Below are positions 1-10,829 of a DNA stretch of 64,000 bases, one piece after another. Source of the DNA: Carettochelys insculpta (lineage: Eukaryota; Chordata; Testudines; Carettochelyidae); assembly GCF_033958435.1 (NCBI RefSeq), contig NC_134137.1:249658501-249722500 (forward strand), given 5' to 3'. The notes below the pieces were generated by a model. It did not search any database and was not told the DNA's origin. It saw nothing but the letters and a program-made list of their open reading frames with translations. How positions within the stretch are numbered: position 1 is the stretch's first letter; each line of letters begins with the position of its first letter. The position numbers and the translations under genes are program-made.

Positions 1-503
1 CCTTTGGGTCAAAGTATGGTTCTCACGGCAAAGTATGGTTCTGAAAGTGATTTATCAACTTGGGGCACTACTACAGTAGCAGAAGCAAACAACATTGAGA
101 CAGAAATTCTCTCTTGAGACTTTTCTGCCCTTTTTGAGGGGAGGGGAACAGCGATGCTTGTTAAATTGTGGTATGTTCCTTCTTTCCAGATTTATTATCA
201 CTATGGTACTTTATTTTTGGTTTAGGCTCTGTAAATCCTGGAACTGAGACTATGAGATCTGAAGGGGTAATGGTGTCAGATTGGTCTGCTAACAGAAGCC
301 AACAACTATAGCATTTCTTTTGCTCAGAACAGAAGGTGCTTAATGGCAATGATTGTGATCCTGAGGCCTGACTCTGACATCAAAGCCAACACGTACAGGA
401 GCCCATCTTGTTGAACAGTCACATCTGATGGGCCCACATCCTTAGGTACAGTGATGTTCTACCCCAATAATGGAGATCAGTAATTTGGGCAAAAATCTTA
501 TAC

Positions 504-629
504 TGATTTTGGGTCCTTGAAAGAGCTGGAGCTGAAACAAGCCTATCTGTATTCATGGATTCTAAAAACTTGGAACCAAAAGAGTTGGCATTAAAATTTT
601 CTAGAGACATAATTCCTGAATAGTCAGAG
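504..629 (-). CDS. BMAL2: BMAL2: tentative C-terminal-region exon
   Basis: This open stretch follows the 1538-1646 exon. It reads SSDYSGIMSLENFN then ESMNTDRLVSAP and ends TQNQ, which I can align loosely with the poorly conserved BMAL2 region after the GAGSIGTEIA block (GLM, RSMSNKEL and RQNQ in the human protein). A gtataag donor follows CA at 504, and an AG at 630-631 gives the phase required by the previous exon. The polypyrimidine tract before that AG is poor, and the frame is closed by a stop a few codons upstream. It could be chance; only weak support. Confidence 0.3.
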
Positions 630-646
630 CTGGTTTTCACATACTT

Positions 647-1537
647 CGTAAGTTATCAGCATGAATGTGCACGATACAACACAGGCTTTCTCTCAGCTAA
701 GTCAGATTCCTTGCATCAGTGTCTGATGATGTGAACAGAAGAGAAGAAAAGGCAAGCCACTTAAACCCCAGCCTTTTCATTTTTGGATATGTTGATTTAT
801 GCTGAGGAATAGGAACTGAGTAATATGAATTTTAAAACTTTATTTAGATGAAATTAAACCTAAATGGTTAATTCTACACAAACAGAGTTAGCCAAGACAC
901 TAAGCTTTGAAGTGATTATTTGAATCGGAATGACTTCGTGAGGTTCATGATCTGCCTGCAACTGTGGCTGGAAGGAACTAAGGTGGCTTGAATGGCAGAC
1001 TGCCTTTTAGAACCTTAGCCTCAGAATATCCGGCAACAGTGAGAGAAAGGATCAGATGGATGGGCTGCAATGAGGCTCCAACAGGCACTGCTGCAAGAAG
1101 GTTCCACTGTCAGATCTGCACTGATGACATCTCTCTTAGGTACACGCAGGAAGAGGCCACTTGAAGATAACATAATTTCTAACCAACAGACTGTTTTAGT
1201 CTAATTCAAGTGAAGATGTAACAAACCCAGAATAATACAAATTTTAGAAATCTGGGTGAATAAGTAAACTTTTTAAAATAAAGAATGACTAGTATATTAC
1301 TAAGATGGTTATAAGGTCAGTGCTCTGCACTGTCATGCAGGCATCACATGTGAGATTGCGATACCTCATTTCTCATAAGGCAGTGTACTAACGCTGCAGC
1401 AAAAAACACCTATTCATACGACAAGATAAAATAAAAGCAGTACATTAGAGAATTCCCATTTATTTATTTTTGCTTTCTCCATCATAATCTACTCTTTTTG
1501 GCTCAGAGACTTAAAATACATTTTTAATTTTTATTAC
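647..1537. other. BMAL2 intron/3' part, no further feature
   Basis: AT-rich sequence between the tentative exon and the last firm exon. I see no convincing coding segment, repeat end or RNA gene. Around 1000-1190 the composition is more balanced, but no reading frame matches the expected BMAL2 C-terminus. Confidence 0.5.
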
Positions 1538-1646
1538 CTTTCTAAGTTTAATACTTCATTTGCGATCTCGGTTCCTATGCTTCCAGCACCAAGTACCGTT
1601 CCAGTGAACATTCCAGGTACACTAGGGAAAGATTGCTTTGAAGTAT
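1538..1646 (-). CDS. BMAL2: BMAL2 exon: C-terminal conserved block
   Basis: The exon encodes about 36 residues including QSFPSVPGMF and GTVLGAGSIGTEIANEVL. This block lies after PAS-B and is shared with BMAL1 only in outline (GAGKIGRMIAEEI), so it is a good BMAL2 marker. The acceptor is tatag before 1646 and the donor gtaata starts at 1537. The exon enters with two bases of a split codon (completing GAT with the G from the 9593-9651 exon) and leaves with AG of a split codon. Its length of 109 nt keeps the frame open throughout. Upstream it is joined through a GC-AG intron of about 7.9 kb that contains two CR1-like LINEs. Confidence 0.92.
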
Positions 1647-2424
1647 CTATAATTACAAACAGAAAACAAAGTTGAAGATTATTAAATCTTAAAATATTTT
1701 CACTCCGCAGGAGAAAATTAACCCAGCTCGTCAACCTTTTTAAACCACTTATTTACATAAAAAGATTCCTTACTTCTATTACTAACAACTCAAAGAATTT
1801 TATAGATCTTATTTGATTTTCATTGTTCACTTATCTTCCCATTTTACGAAGCTTGACTAACGAATCTATGCACTTCATTTACAATCAGGGTGGACAGATT
1901 CAAACTGGCAGTCATTTTGGATTTGTATTTTTTAGTTAATTTCCTAAAGAAAGGTTAATTCTCATTCATTACTAATTAAAACACATTAATGTGCAACGGA
2001 ATATAGCATCTACAGTAAACTTGGTACTTTTTTTTGTTAACCAGTATGATACAGTGCATCTACCATATTTACTGACACTATTATATAGCTTAAATCTGTT
2101 CAGATTCTTAATTTTTGCATTTTTTATTTATGTTGGAAAATGGTGAACAATTCACTAATTTATTACAATGTTTTAATTTGCATTTTGTGTCAAGCACCAT
2201 GTGATGAACATTAAAATTAAAATTTTATTAGTTAAATGTGTTGGATATGTAAGAAAAAAATTCATAAATTTTAGCAGAACATGTTTTGTAAGTTAAGACT
2301 CACTGATTTATTAAACAAAGGAAACTTTATCGGTAGTTAGTGAATTGAATACATTCTTTCTGGTCACCATGTCCTTCAAGGATTGCCACTGAAAGCACTC
2401 TCTCCACACTTAAAAAAGACACAT
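1647..2424. other. Intron, no feature seen
   Basis: AT-rich intronic sequence with no repeat end, reading frame or RNA gene that I can recognise. Confidence 0.5.
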
Positions 2425-4421
2425 AATGGCCATTCTGGGTCAGACCAATGGTATAACTAAACACAGTATCCTGTCTTCTGACAGCAACTAGTGCCAGATA
2501 CTGCACAGGAAACACACAGAATAAAAACATTATTCAGTGATCCACTCCGTCATATAGCCCGAGCTTCTGCTAATCTGGTAATACAAATACCCAGAGCATG
2601 TAGTTTTGCAACTGTGACCACCTTGGCTAATAGCCATTGATGGACCTATCCTTCATTAACTTATATAATTCCTTTTTTAACTCAGTTATACTTTTGGCCT
2701 CCACAACTCCCCTTGACAAAGAGTTCCACAGCGCACTGAGTGAAACAGTACTTATTTTTGTTTGTTTTAAACCTGCTGCTGATTAAGTTCATTTGGTGAC
2801 CCGTGGTTCTTGTGTTATGTGAAGTAGTACATACAGCTTCTTCATTTGCTTTCCCCACACCATTATGATTTTACAGATCTCTAGCATATCCCCTCCTGAG
2901 TCATCTCCAACCTGAAAATTCTCAGGCTGTTTAACACCTCTGCACATGGAAGCTGTCCCATAACTTATTTTTGCTGCCCTTCCCTATACTGTTTCCAATT
3001 CTAAGATATCTTTAGACACAGCGACCAGACCTGTATGAAGAATTGTGGGTGTACCATTAATTCATACAGTGACATTATGAACTTCACTGTCGTATTACCT
3101 ACAGATTTCCTAATGGGGCGCCTAACATTGTCTTAGTTTGTTTTTTGTTTTTTTTACTGCTCCTGCACACTGAGCAGATATTTTCAAAAATCTATTCACA
3201 GTTACTCTGAGATTTCTTTCTTAAGTGGTAACAGTTAGTTCAGATCCTATCACTTTCTATGTGTAGTTGGGATTATGTTTTCCAGCATACATTACTTTGC
3301 ATTTATCAACACTGAATTTCATCTGCCATTTTGATACCCCATCATTCAGTTTAGTGAGATTCCTTTGTAAGTCCTCTATTAGCTTTGAGGGTGCCAGATA
3401 ATAAGCTTGTACTGTAATATTTTTTCTACTGTATTTGACTCTGTGCTTTCTTTCACATATAGTGCCATAGCCCCACCAGCACAATCTACTTTAGCAATGG
3501 GTAACCAAAATTAGTGAATGGCCCTCCTTTACCCTACTGGGGTCAACATGTGGACAGCACACTTCCTGTCTGGCCCCCTCCCACAAGTGCCTCTCATGCA
3601 CTGGAGAACTGCAATCCCTACTCCTTCCCCTCCCTCACTCCCAGAGATTTTGGAGCAGTATGAATCTGCTGATTCATGCTCTGGCCTCATTCATTGTGCT
3701 CCCTCCCAGAGCTTTAACGCTGTGAATCAGCTGTTGGCAGCTAGGGAGGGACAGGGGCCCAGAGGGGCATGAATTAGCAGATTCGTGGCACTCAGAGTGC
3801 TGGGAGGGAGGGGAAGGAGAAGGAAGTACAGGCTCCAGTGCCCCATAGTGCACAAGAAGTGCTTGGCAGAGGGCTGGCAGACAGGGGTTGCTCACCAATG
3901 ATCTACTCTGTCTTTCCTACGTACTTTGTACCCCGGTATTATCTTGTTCCATTGATTATCATTCTTCCACCAAGTTTATGTGATGGTCTCCTCATTTAAC
4001 ACCAGACCCTCAAGTTCACCCACATGAGTATTCAGACATCTAACATCTGCATAACAGCACATGACATTTTTCACCTTTCAGCCGTCTGTGATTATGTGAC
4101 GTAACCAAAGGGACTCTTTCATTTGATCATTTCTCTTCAACTCCTACCCATTCTTTATCAACTTCTATCATCTCCTCTTCACTAGGATATAGGGGATTCC
4201 TATTAATAGATCCTCCCCAACAGACGTCTGTCTGATCTGCCAGCTCCCGTGCTCCTATTGGCTTTCCTCTAGCCCTTAGTTTAAAAATGCCTCCTTGAGC
4301 TTTTTAATTTTATATGCAAACAATCTGGTTCCATTTTGGTTTATGTGAACCCTATCTTTATTCTTCCTTTACCATAAAATGCCCTAGTTCCTAGACACCT
4401 AGAAGCCTCCTCTCTACAGCT
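2425..4421 (-). mobile_element. Old CR1-like LINE, minus strand, 3' end at 2425
   Basis: Read on the minus strand, the 3' end has the typical CR1 tail wording (ggtctgacccagaatggcc) at about 2425-2450. Upstream of it come degraded RT and 3' UTR segments, including a remnant of LQRNLTKLNDGVSKWQMKFS and a following KCKVMYAGKHN near 3290-3380, which matches the CR1 RT downstream of the catalytic domain. The element is full of stops and is interrupted by a hAT-like insertion at 3492-3900. The sequence from 3901 to 4421 and that from 8379 to about 8900 appear to be one repeat split by the plus-strand CR1; whether that outer part is the same LINE copy is uncertain. Confidence 0.7.
3492..3900. mobile_element. 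Non-autonomous hAT-like insertion in old LINE
   Basis: A GC-rich 409-bp segment interrupts AT-rich LINE sequence. It is flanked by atctactt (3484-3491) and atctactc (3901-3908), an 8-bp target duplication with one mismatch, as hAT transposases make. The ends are imperfectly inverted (ggtaacc near the left, ggttgctcacc at the right). It holds no transposase; open frames in it are chance frames of GC-rich DNA. Confidence 0.55.
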
Positions 4422-4489
4422 TCATATCCATGCATTAAGCCCCTGCAGCTCTGTCTACCTGGCCACGTGCACGGAACTGGAAACATGCT
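4422..4489. repeat. 68-bp direct repeat, left copy (target duplication)
   Basis: Matches 8379-8446 base for base in length with about 7 substitutions. It immediately precedes the plus-strand CR1. Both copies start tcatatcca and end ggaactggaaacatgct. Confidence 0.8.
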
Positions 4490-4559
4490 TGGAAGGGGAG
4501 GGAGGCACCCATCTGTCGCCCTGACACGTCATCTCAGGAGGTTTGCTGCCTGCCAGGAG

Positions 4560-4965
4560 CCCATATCCAAGATGTTATGGCGGCGTTGTCGAGGATTATC
4601 TGGCCTACTGACTACTACCCCATGCTAGTAATCCACGTTGGCACGAATGATACTGCGAGGTGTAACCTTGAGTGCATCAAGCATGACTACCGGGCTCTGT
4701 GAGTATGGGTGAAGGAGTTGGGGCGCAGGTGGTGTTCTCTTCAATCCTTCCTGTCAAAGGTAGTGGCCCAAGCAGAGACAGGTGCATCCTGGAGGCGAAT
4801 GCCTGGCTGCGAGGATGGTGTCACCCAGAGTGCTTTAGCTTCCTCAATCATGGGACGCTATTCCATGAAGGACTGATAAGCAGGGATGGAATTCACCTTT
4901 TGAGGAATGGGAAGGATGTATTTGGACTGCGACTGGCTAACTTAGCGAGGAGGGCTTTCAACTAG
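4560..4965 (+). pseudogene. CR1 ORF1 remnant, SGNH/esterase-like domain
   Basis: The translation carries LVIHVGTNDTARCNLE, then a frame change or stop near 4700, then VVFSSILPVKGSGPSRDR, and ends with HEGLISRDGIHLLRNGKDVF. This is the GDSL/SGNH-type esterase domain of CR1 ORF1: GTND is the block holding the conserved Asn and Asp, and DGIHL corresponds to the catalytic Asp-x-x-His block. The product would act in the CR1 ribonucleoprotein. It terminates at 4963-4965 with a TAG just after RRAFN. The N-terminal part is missing or decayed. Confidence 0.75.
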
Positions 4966-5131
4966 GTTTGACGGGAACGGGTGACCAAAGCCCACAGGTA
5001 AGTACAAAACCAGGAGAACTGGGAGTTGGGTTGGAATCATGGGAGTGATCATGGACTATAACAGTAGAGGAAAACAGGGGGACTAGGCAGAACTGGGAGG
5101 CAAAAGCAGATCAGTATCTTAGAAGCCTATG

Positions 5132-5606
5132 CAGTTGCCCCTCAAGTTATGCAAGGGTTGCGCTCCCACACACCCTCATGTAACTCCAATTTTGCTTAAA
5201 TCAGGAGGGGGCTTTTTCCCTGGCAGAACACATGTTCTGCAGCCGGGAAGTAGCAGGATCACTTGGAGCTCCTTTTGAAAGGTAAGTCCTGGGGCTGGGG
5301 GTGGTACTGGGGATGGCTAAGTCTGGTGGGGTGGTTGGGGTCATGGCAGCGGTGAGGGAGGGATAAGCCTGGGGTGGGTTATGGCTGCAGGGGGCTGTGA
5401 GCTGGACCATAGGGGGTTTGAACCAGGGCTGGGGGGAGCTGAGCCAGAGCCGCGTGCGGAGGGTTTGAACTGTGGCCGGTGGGGGGCGGAGATGTTGACC
5501 CAGGGCAGGCTGGTGAACCAGGGCCAGTGGGAGCAGGATTTTGACTTGCACTCATGTTAATCTGAATTAAACACTCCTCGAAATCACCAATTTCGAGGGT
5601 TTCCTG
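5132..5606. mobile_element. Tigger-like (pogo) non-autonomous DNA transposon
   Basis: 475 bp inserted in CR1. The ends read CAGTTGCCCCTCAAG and, inverted, CAGGAAACCCTCGAA, the CAG...CCCTC pattern of Tigger-type elements. The flanks are TG on the left (a likely altered TA) and TA on the right. The interior is GC-rich and has no transposase. Its core (about 5220-5480) resembles 25350-25600, which lies in an element with different ends. Confidence 0.6.
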
Positions 5607-5608
5607 TA

Positions 5609-8340
5609 TACAAATGCAAGAAGTATGGATAATAAGCAGGATGAACTTGAAATCCTAATAAACAAACACAGCTATGATGGTGGGATAAAACACATGATTG
5701 GAATATTGGTATAGAAGGGTACAACTTGCTCAGGAAGGATAGGCAGAGTAAACAGGGAGGAGGTGTTGACTTATATATTTAAAATGTGCACACCTGGACG
5801 GAGGTGCAGATGCATGCAGGAGACAGATGTTGAGAGTCTCTGGGTTAGGTTAAAAGGGGTAAAAAACAAGGGTGATGTCTTATTAGGGGTCTACTAAAGA
5901 CCACCGAGCCAGGTAGAAGAGGTGGATGAGGTTTTTTCTAAAAAACTAAAAAAATCATCCAAAACACAGGATTTGGTGGTGATGGGGGACTTCAACTATC
6001 CAGACATTGGGAAACTAACACAGCGAGAGACAGACTATCCAGAAAATTCTTGGACTGTATGGATGACAGGTTTTTTTGTTTCAGAAGGTAGAAAAAGCTA
6101 ATGGGAGAAGCAGTTCTAGATTTGATTTTTAACAAATAGAGAGGAAATTGTTGAGAATTTGAAAGTGGAAAGCAGCTTGGGAGAAAGTGACCATGAAATC
6201 ACAGAGTTCATGATTCTAAGAAATAATGAAAGGGAAAACAGCAAAATAGAGACAATGGATTTCAGGAAAGCAAGTTTTGGTAAACTCAAGGAGCAGGTAG
6301 GTAAGGTCCCATGGGAAGAAAGACTAAGAGAAAAAACAACTGAAGAGAGTTGGACGTTTTTCAAAGGGACATTATTAAGGACCCCAAAGCAAGCTATAAT
6401 GCTGCAGAGAAAAGATAGAAAGTATGGTAAAAGACTGCCTTGGTTTAGCCAGGAGATCTTGCAGGATCTCAAAATCAAAAAGGAGTCATATAAAAAGTGG
6501 AAAATTAGGAGAAATTACAAATGATGAACATAAGCAAACCATACATGTATGCAGGGGCAAGATTAGACAGGCCAAGGTACAAAACGAGCTCAAACTAGCT
6601 AGAGACATAGAGGGTAACAAGAAGTCATTCTGTAAATATATTAGAAGCAAGAGGAAGACCAAGGAGAGGGTAGGACCACTACTCAGTGAGGAGGGAGAAA
6701 CAATATCAGGAAGCTTGGTAATGGCTGAGGTGCTTAATGATTTCTTTGTTTTGGTCTTCACCATGAAGGCCGATGCAGAAATGCCTAACATAATGTATGC
6801 TAGCGGGAAGAGGGTAGGTTTACGGGATAAAATAAAAAAAGAACAAGTTAAAAATTACTTAGAAAAATTAGATGTCTGCAAGTCACCAGGGCCTTATGAA
6901 ATGCATCACAGAATACTTAAGGAGCTGATAGAGGAGGTTTCTGAGCCTTTAGCTATCATCTTTCAAAAGTCCTGAAAGTTGAGAGAGATTCCAGAAGCCT
7001 GGAAAAGGGCAAACATAGTGCTCATCTATAAAAAGGTAAAAAAACAATCCAGGAAACAACAGACCTGTCAGTTTAACTTCTGTGCCAGGAAAGATAATGG
7101 AACAAATAATTAAGGAATTCATCTGCAAACATCTAGAAGAAAAAAAGGTGATAGGTAACAGCCAGCATGGATTTGTGAAGAACAAATCATGCTAGACCAA
7201 TCTGATAGCTTTTGTTTTGACAGGATAACCAGTCTTGTGGATAAGGGAGAAATGGCAGATGTGGTATACCTAGACTTTAAGACATTTGACACTGTCTCAG
7301 ATGATCATCTTATCAATAAACTAAGCAAATACAACTTAGATGAGCCACTATAAGGTGGGTACATAAATGGCTGGATAACCACTCTCAAAAAGTAGTTTTT
7401 AATGGTTCACAGTCAAGCTGGAAGGGCATAACAAGTGGGGTTCTGCAGTGATCTGTTTTGGGACCGGTTCTATTCCACATCTTCATCAATGATTTAGATA
7501 TTGGCATAAAGCGTTTGCAGATAATACCAAGTTGGGAGGGGTTGCAACTGCTTTGAAGGATAGGATCATAATTCAAAATGATCTGGACAAACTGGAGAAA
7601 TGGTCTGGGGTTAAAAGGAAGAAATTTAATGAGGACAAATGCAAAGTACTCCACTTAGGAAGGAACAATCAGCTTCATACACATAGAATGGGAAACAACT
7701 GTCTAGGAAGGAGTACTGTGGAGATGGATTTAGGGGTCATAGTGGACCACAAGCTAAATATGAGTCAACAGTGTGATGCTGTTACTGAAAAAGCAAACAG
7801 AATTTTGAGACACATTAACCGGAGTGTAGTGAGCAAGACAAGAGAGGTCATTCTTCCACTCTACTCTGTGCTGATCAGTAATATGTCCAGTTCTGGGCAC
7901 CACATTTCAAGAAAGACATGGAGAAATTGGAGACGGTCCAGAGAACAACAACAAGAATGACTGAAGGTCTAGAGAACATGAGCTATGAGGGAAGGCTGAA
8001 AGAACTGGGCTTGTTTAGTTTAGAAAAGAGAAGACTTAGAGGGGACATGATAGCGGTTTTCAAGTACCTTAAAGAGGAGTAGGCAGAAAAATTGTTCTCC
8101 TTTGCCTCTGAGGATAGGATGAGGAGCAATGGTCTTAAACTGCAGCAAGAGAGGTTTAGGTTGGATGTTAGGAAAAACTTGCTAACTGTTAGGGTGGTTA
8201 AACACTGGAATAAATTACCTAGCGAGGCTGTGGAATCTCCATCACTGGAGATTTTTAAGAGCAGGTTAGACAGACGCCTGCCAGGGATGGTCTAGACAGT
8301 GCTTGGCCCTGCTGAGTGGGCAGTGAACTGGACTTGATGA
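5609..8340 (+). pseudogene. CR1 ORF2 remnant: endonuclease plus reverse transcriptase
   Basis: Translation in shifting frames gives an APE-type endonuclease end (MGDFNYPDIG near 5980, then [13 protein letters not shown] near 6170, with the SDH catalytic block). The linker and RT follow: [16 protein letters not shown] at about 6880, EAWKRANIVLIYKK at 6990, [17 protein letters not shown] text at 7150, a YLDFK/TFDTVS block at 7270, and the thumb DLDKLEKWSGVKRKKFN at 7580. A last open segment at 8092-8295 (RMRSNGLKLQQERFRL) is the conserved CR1 C-terminus. The catalytic YADD is damaged: the region near 7500-7530 reads as a deletion (ADNTKLG). The encoded product would nick DNA and reverse-transcribe CR1 RNA; here it is dead. 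Confidence 0.85.
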
Positions 8341-8378
8341 CCTCTCGAGGTCCCGTTCAGTTCTGTGATTCTAAACCA

Positions 8379-8446
8379 TCATATCCAGGCATTAAGTCCC
8401 TGCAGCTATGTCTACCTGGCTGTGTGCATGGAACTGGAAACATGCT
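8379..8446. repeat. 68-bp direct repeat, right copy (target duplication)
   Basis: Matching partner of 4422-4489, starting directly after the CR1 3' end. Confidence 0.8.
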
Positions 8447-9592
8447 ATGCTGGACGTCCTGGACTTTATGTGACCTAGCAGCCTAAATATGACCCTTCAA
8501 GACTTTTCTCCCACCTTTTTCTATGTCACTGGTAGTTATGTGTACCATGACCACTGGCTCCTCCCCAGCACTGCACATAAGGTGGTCTACATGTTTTGAG
8601 AGATTCACAACTTCACACCCAGCACAGAATTCAGCCCAGGCCATTCTGGTTATCACAGATCCAGGTATCTAAATATTAAATCCCCTATTACTATTATTTC
8701 TCTCTTACTGATAACTGGGATTCACGTAAGGGGAAATCCATGACATTTTCTGGAAGGAGCATACCAACTATGGGATTGCTTCTCTTCTGCTTACAGTCAA
8801 TTTCGTTTTTTCTACACTTGCTCTATGCTGCAGTTTACCAAACTGCAAAGGAATGCTTTTAAAACTGCGATTTCAAATAAAGTCACTTTTTATTTACCAT
8901 TAGGTTCTGTGATCTCAATCCTCCTTTTTCTTGAAAACACAACCCTTCAAATAGAAATACTTACACTGTCTATACTGCTTCCTATTAGAGTGAAAATAGT
9001 ATAAGAAAAATATTTTCGTTTTAAGTAAAAACATGACTTACTTGTGCGCAAAGCATGGCTAAAAGAGAATGAGTGGAAAGAAAAGCACTGTGGCTAGATG
9101 AGATAGCAAGTAAGGAAGCTGGTAGACATATGGTTCTATTTACAGCATATAAACAAAGAGATACATTTATCAGTATCACCCTACATTCCATACTTAGCTA
9201 TACCTATGTACTATTCATACTCTGTTCATTTCACTGGATACTAATTCTCTGAAAATTGCTATTTCATTAATAAGTATAACTCTTAGTTAACTGGAATGTT
9301 TGATTTATGTGCACCTCCAGTCTCCCAGCATGCCAAATAGCAAAGCTTTTACTGTACTTTGGATCACAAAGAAATGCAGCGAGCTATATGAACTACCGCT
9401 ACTATGTTTAAATACAGAATATCACCTGATTTGGCTTTAAGAAACTTGATTTTTCTCACACAGTTCTCTTGGATGAGGAACTCCCAGGAACCAATTTATT
9501 CCAGTACCATATCCTAATGCTCATGGAATGATCTCACCACGAAATGTACACTCTACAATGACAAGATTTTGTGAACTAAAAACTGCACTTGC
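8447..9592. other. Intron: repeat continuation, then nothing seen
   Basis: 8447 to about 8900 continues the old repeat that was split by the CR1 insertion. From 8900 to the exon at 9593 the sequence is AT-rich, with no feature I can support. Confidence 0.45.
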
Positions 9593-9651
9593 CTTCTGAG
9601 GACTGGGAACTACAGGGGAGTAATGCTTCTTCTTCTGATTCATTGTGACCC
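9593..9651 (-). CDS. BMAL2: BMAL2 exon: serine-rich linker after PAS-B, GC donor
   Basis: A 59-nt exon encoding GHNESEEEALLPCSSQSSE. The human protein has the same LPCSSQSSE at this point, after PAS-B. The acceptor is attctag before 9651. The donor is AAG|gcaagt, a GC rather than GT donor, in the strong context usual for GC-AG introns. Phase: one base completes the Leu codon of the preceding exon and one base (G) is left for the 1538-1646 exon. Confidence 0.9.
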
Positions 9652-9710
9652 CTAGAATTTAATACCACAGGAAAAAAAAAATCAGTAAAATTTAACATAC
9701 TATACACATA

Positions 9711-10153
9711 GGCTGTGTCTACACTTGCATTCCTCTTTCGAAAGAGGAATGTAAATGAGGGAAATTGAAAATGTAAATGCGGCACTGATTTACATATCTT
9801 GTGGTTCATTTACACAATCTCCTTTTGGAAGAGATTCTTTCGAAAGAAAGAAAGCGGTGTAGACGGGGCTCTTTCGAAAATAAACCCCAGCTTCAAAAGA
9901 ACACTTCTTCGTATTTTGCTTCAGAAAGAAGAGTACATAAGGGACTAGCAACAGAGGAGGGTTTAGACAGCAGAGGCACGTCTACATGGCCTCCCCAGTC
10001 CTGGCACCCACTTCTGCCATCACGGAACTCTCGTATGGCTATGGTAATGAGCTTTGGGAATATACAATTAAAGAGCCATTTCCAATTCTGAGAAGCTCAC
10101 TGTGCATAGCTCGGCTGGCAGCAGCACTGAGCAGAGCTAGTGTATACCCAGCC
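9711..10153. mobile_element. Harbinger-like MITE (GTCTACAC ends)
   Basis: 443 bp starting ggctgtgtctacac and ending gtgtatacccagcc, an imperfect terminal inverted repeat of the type carried by the Harbinger element at 47.6 kb. The interior has paired tttcgaaag motifs but no transposase. Confidence 0.65.
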
Positions 10154-10339
10154 TGACAGATTAAGTGAAATTACTGGTCATAGATGTTTGTACTTTTTTG
10201 CTATTGAACTTGCCAAACTCTTAAACAGGATGAACTGTATCATCTGTACAGTAGCAAGATACCTTAAGATAAAAATACCAACTAAATTCACATAAATGGA
10301 ACTAGCTCTTTGGGGTAGGAAATTATGGGAATTAGTTAG

Positions 10340-10829
10340 GGAAGTAGACTGGATAGACGAATATGGAAAAGGCTTGGAATTTAAATGACCATTGCAGAAG
10401 CTATCTGAAGCCTGCATATGAAGAAAGGGGAAAAAGATGTGTAGGGAAAGATTGCCGACCACACACCTCAAGCAGGTTATTAAGACAAAGAAGAAAGCCC
10501 ACCAGGAGTGGCAGACAAAATGGATCAACAAGGAAAGCTACCTCTAGGAATTCCAAAAGTTGGGGAGCAAGTGAGAACCGGCAGAAGTTAAACAAAGTTG
10601 GGTCTTGTAAAGGAATTTAAAATAACAAAAGGTGTTATACCCATATAAAGAAAATGAAAACAAGGAAAGCAGAAGTGGGACAACTGAATACTGAAGATGA
10701 GGTGGAGATTAAAGATCATGTAGGAATGGCCCAAAACTGAAATGAATACTTTGCCTCAGTTTTTAAAGGTAATGATCAGATACAGGGAGTGGCAGGAAGG
10801 CTAAGGTAAATAAAGATTAGGAAGTAGAA
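10340..10829 (+). mobile_element. Old CR1/L3-like LINE, segment 1
   Basis: Degraded plus-strand LINE sequence with broken frames that resemble the region before the RT (a lysine-rich stretch, then ...NEYFASVF at 10745-10770). The same LINE resumes at about 12700 and again after the ERV. It is the host for the nested insertions of 10.8-18.5 kb. Confidence 0.55.

Larger units (their letters stand above)
4490..8378 (+). mobile_element. CR1 LINE, plus strand, near full length but decayed
   Basis: A CR1-clade non-LTR retrotransposon about 3.9 kb long including a 475-bp insertion at 5132-5606. It begins inside or near ORF1 and runs through the endonuclease and reverse transcriptase of ORF2 to a standard CR1 3' end (gacctctcgaggtcccgttc followed by tctgtgattcta). 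It is bracketed by a 68-bp direct repeat. Frames are broken by many stops and shifts, so it is inactive. Orientation is opposite to BMAL2 and to the LINE that it split. Confidence 0.9.

Noticed and set aside
1000..1190. The final BMAL2 exon
   Set aside because: No frame carries the conserved acidic tail that ends BMAL proteins; stops occur in all frames.
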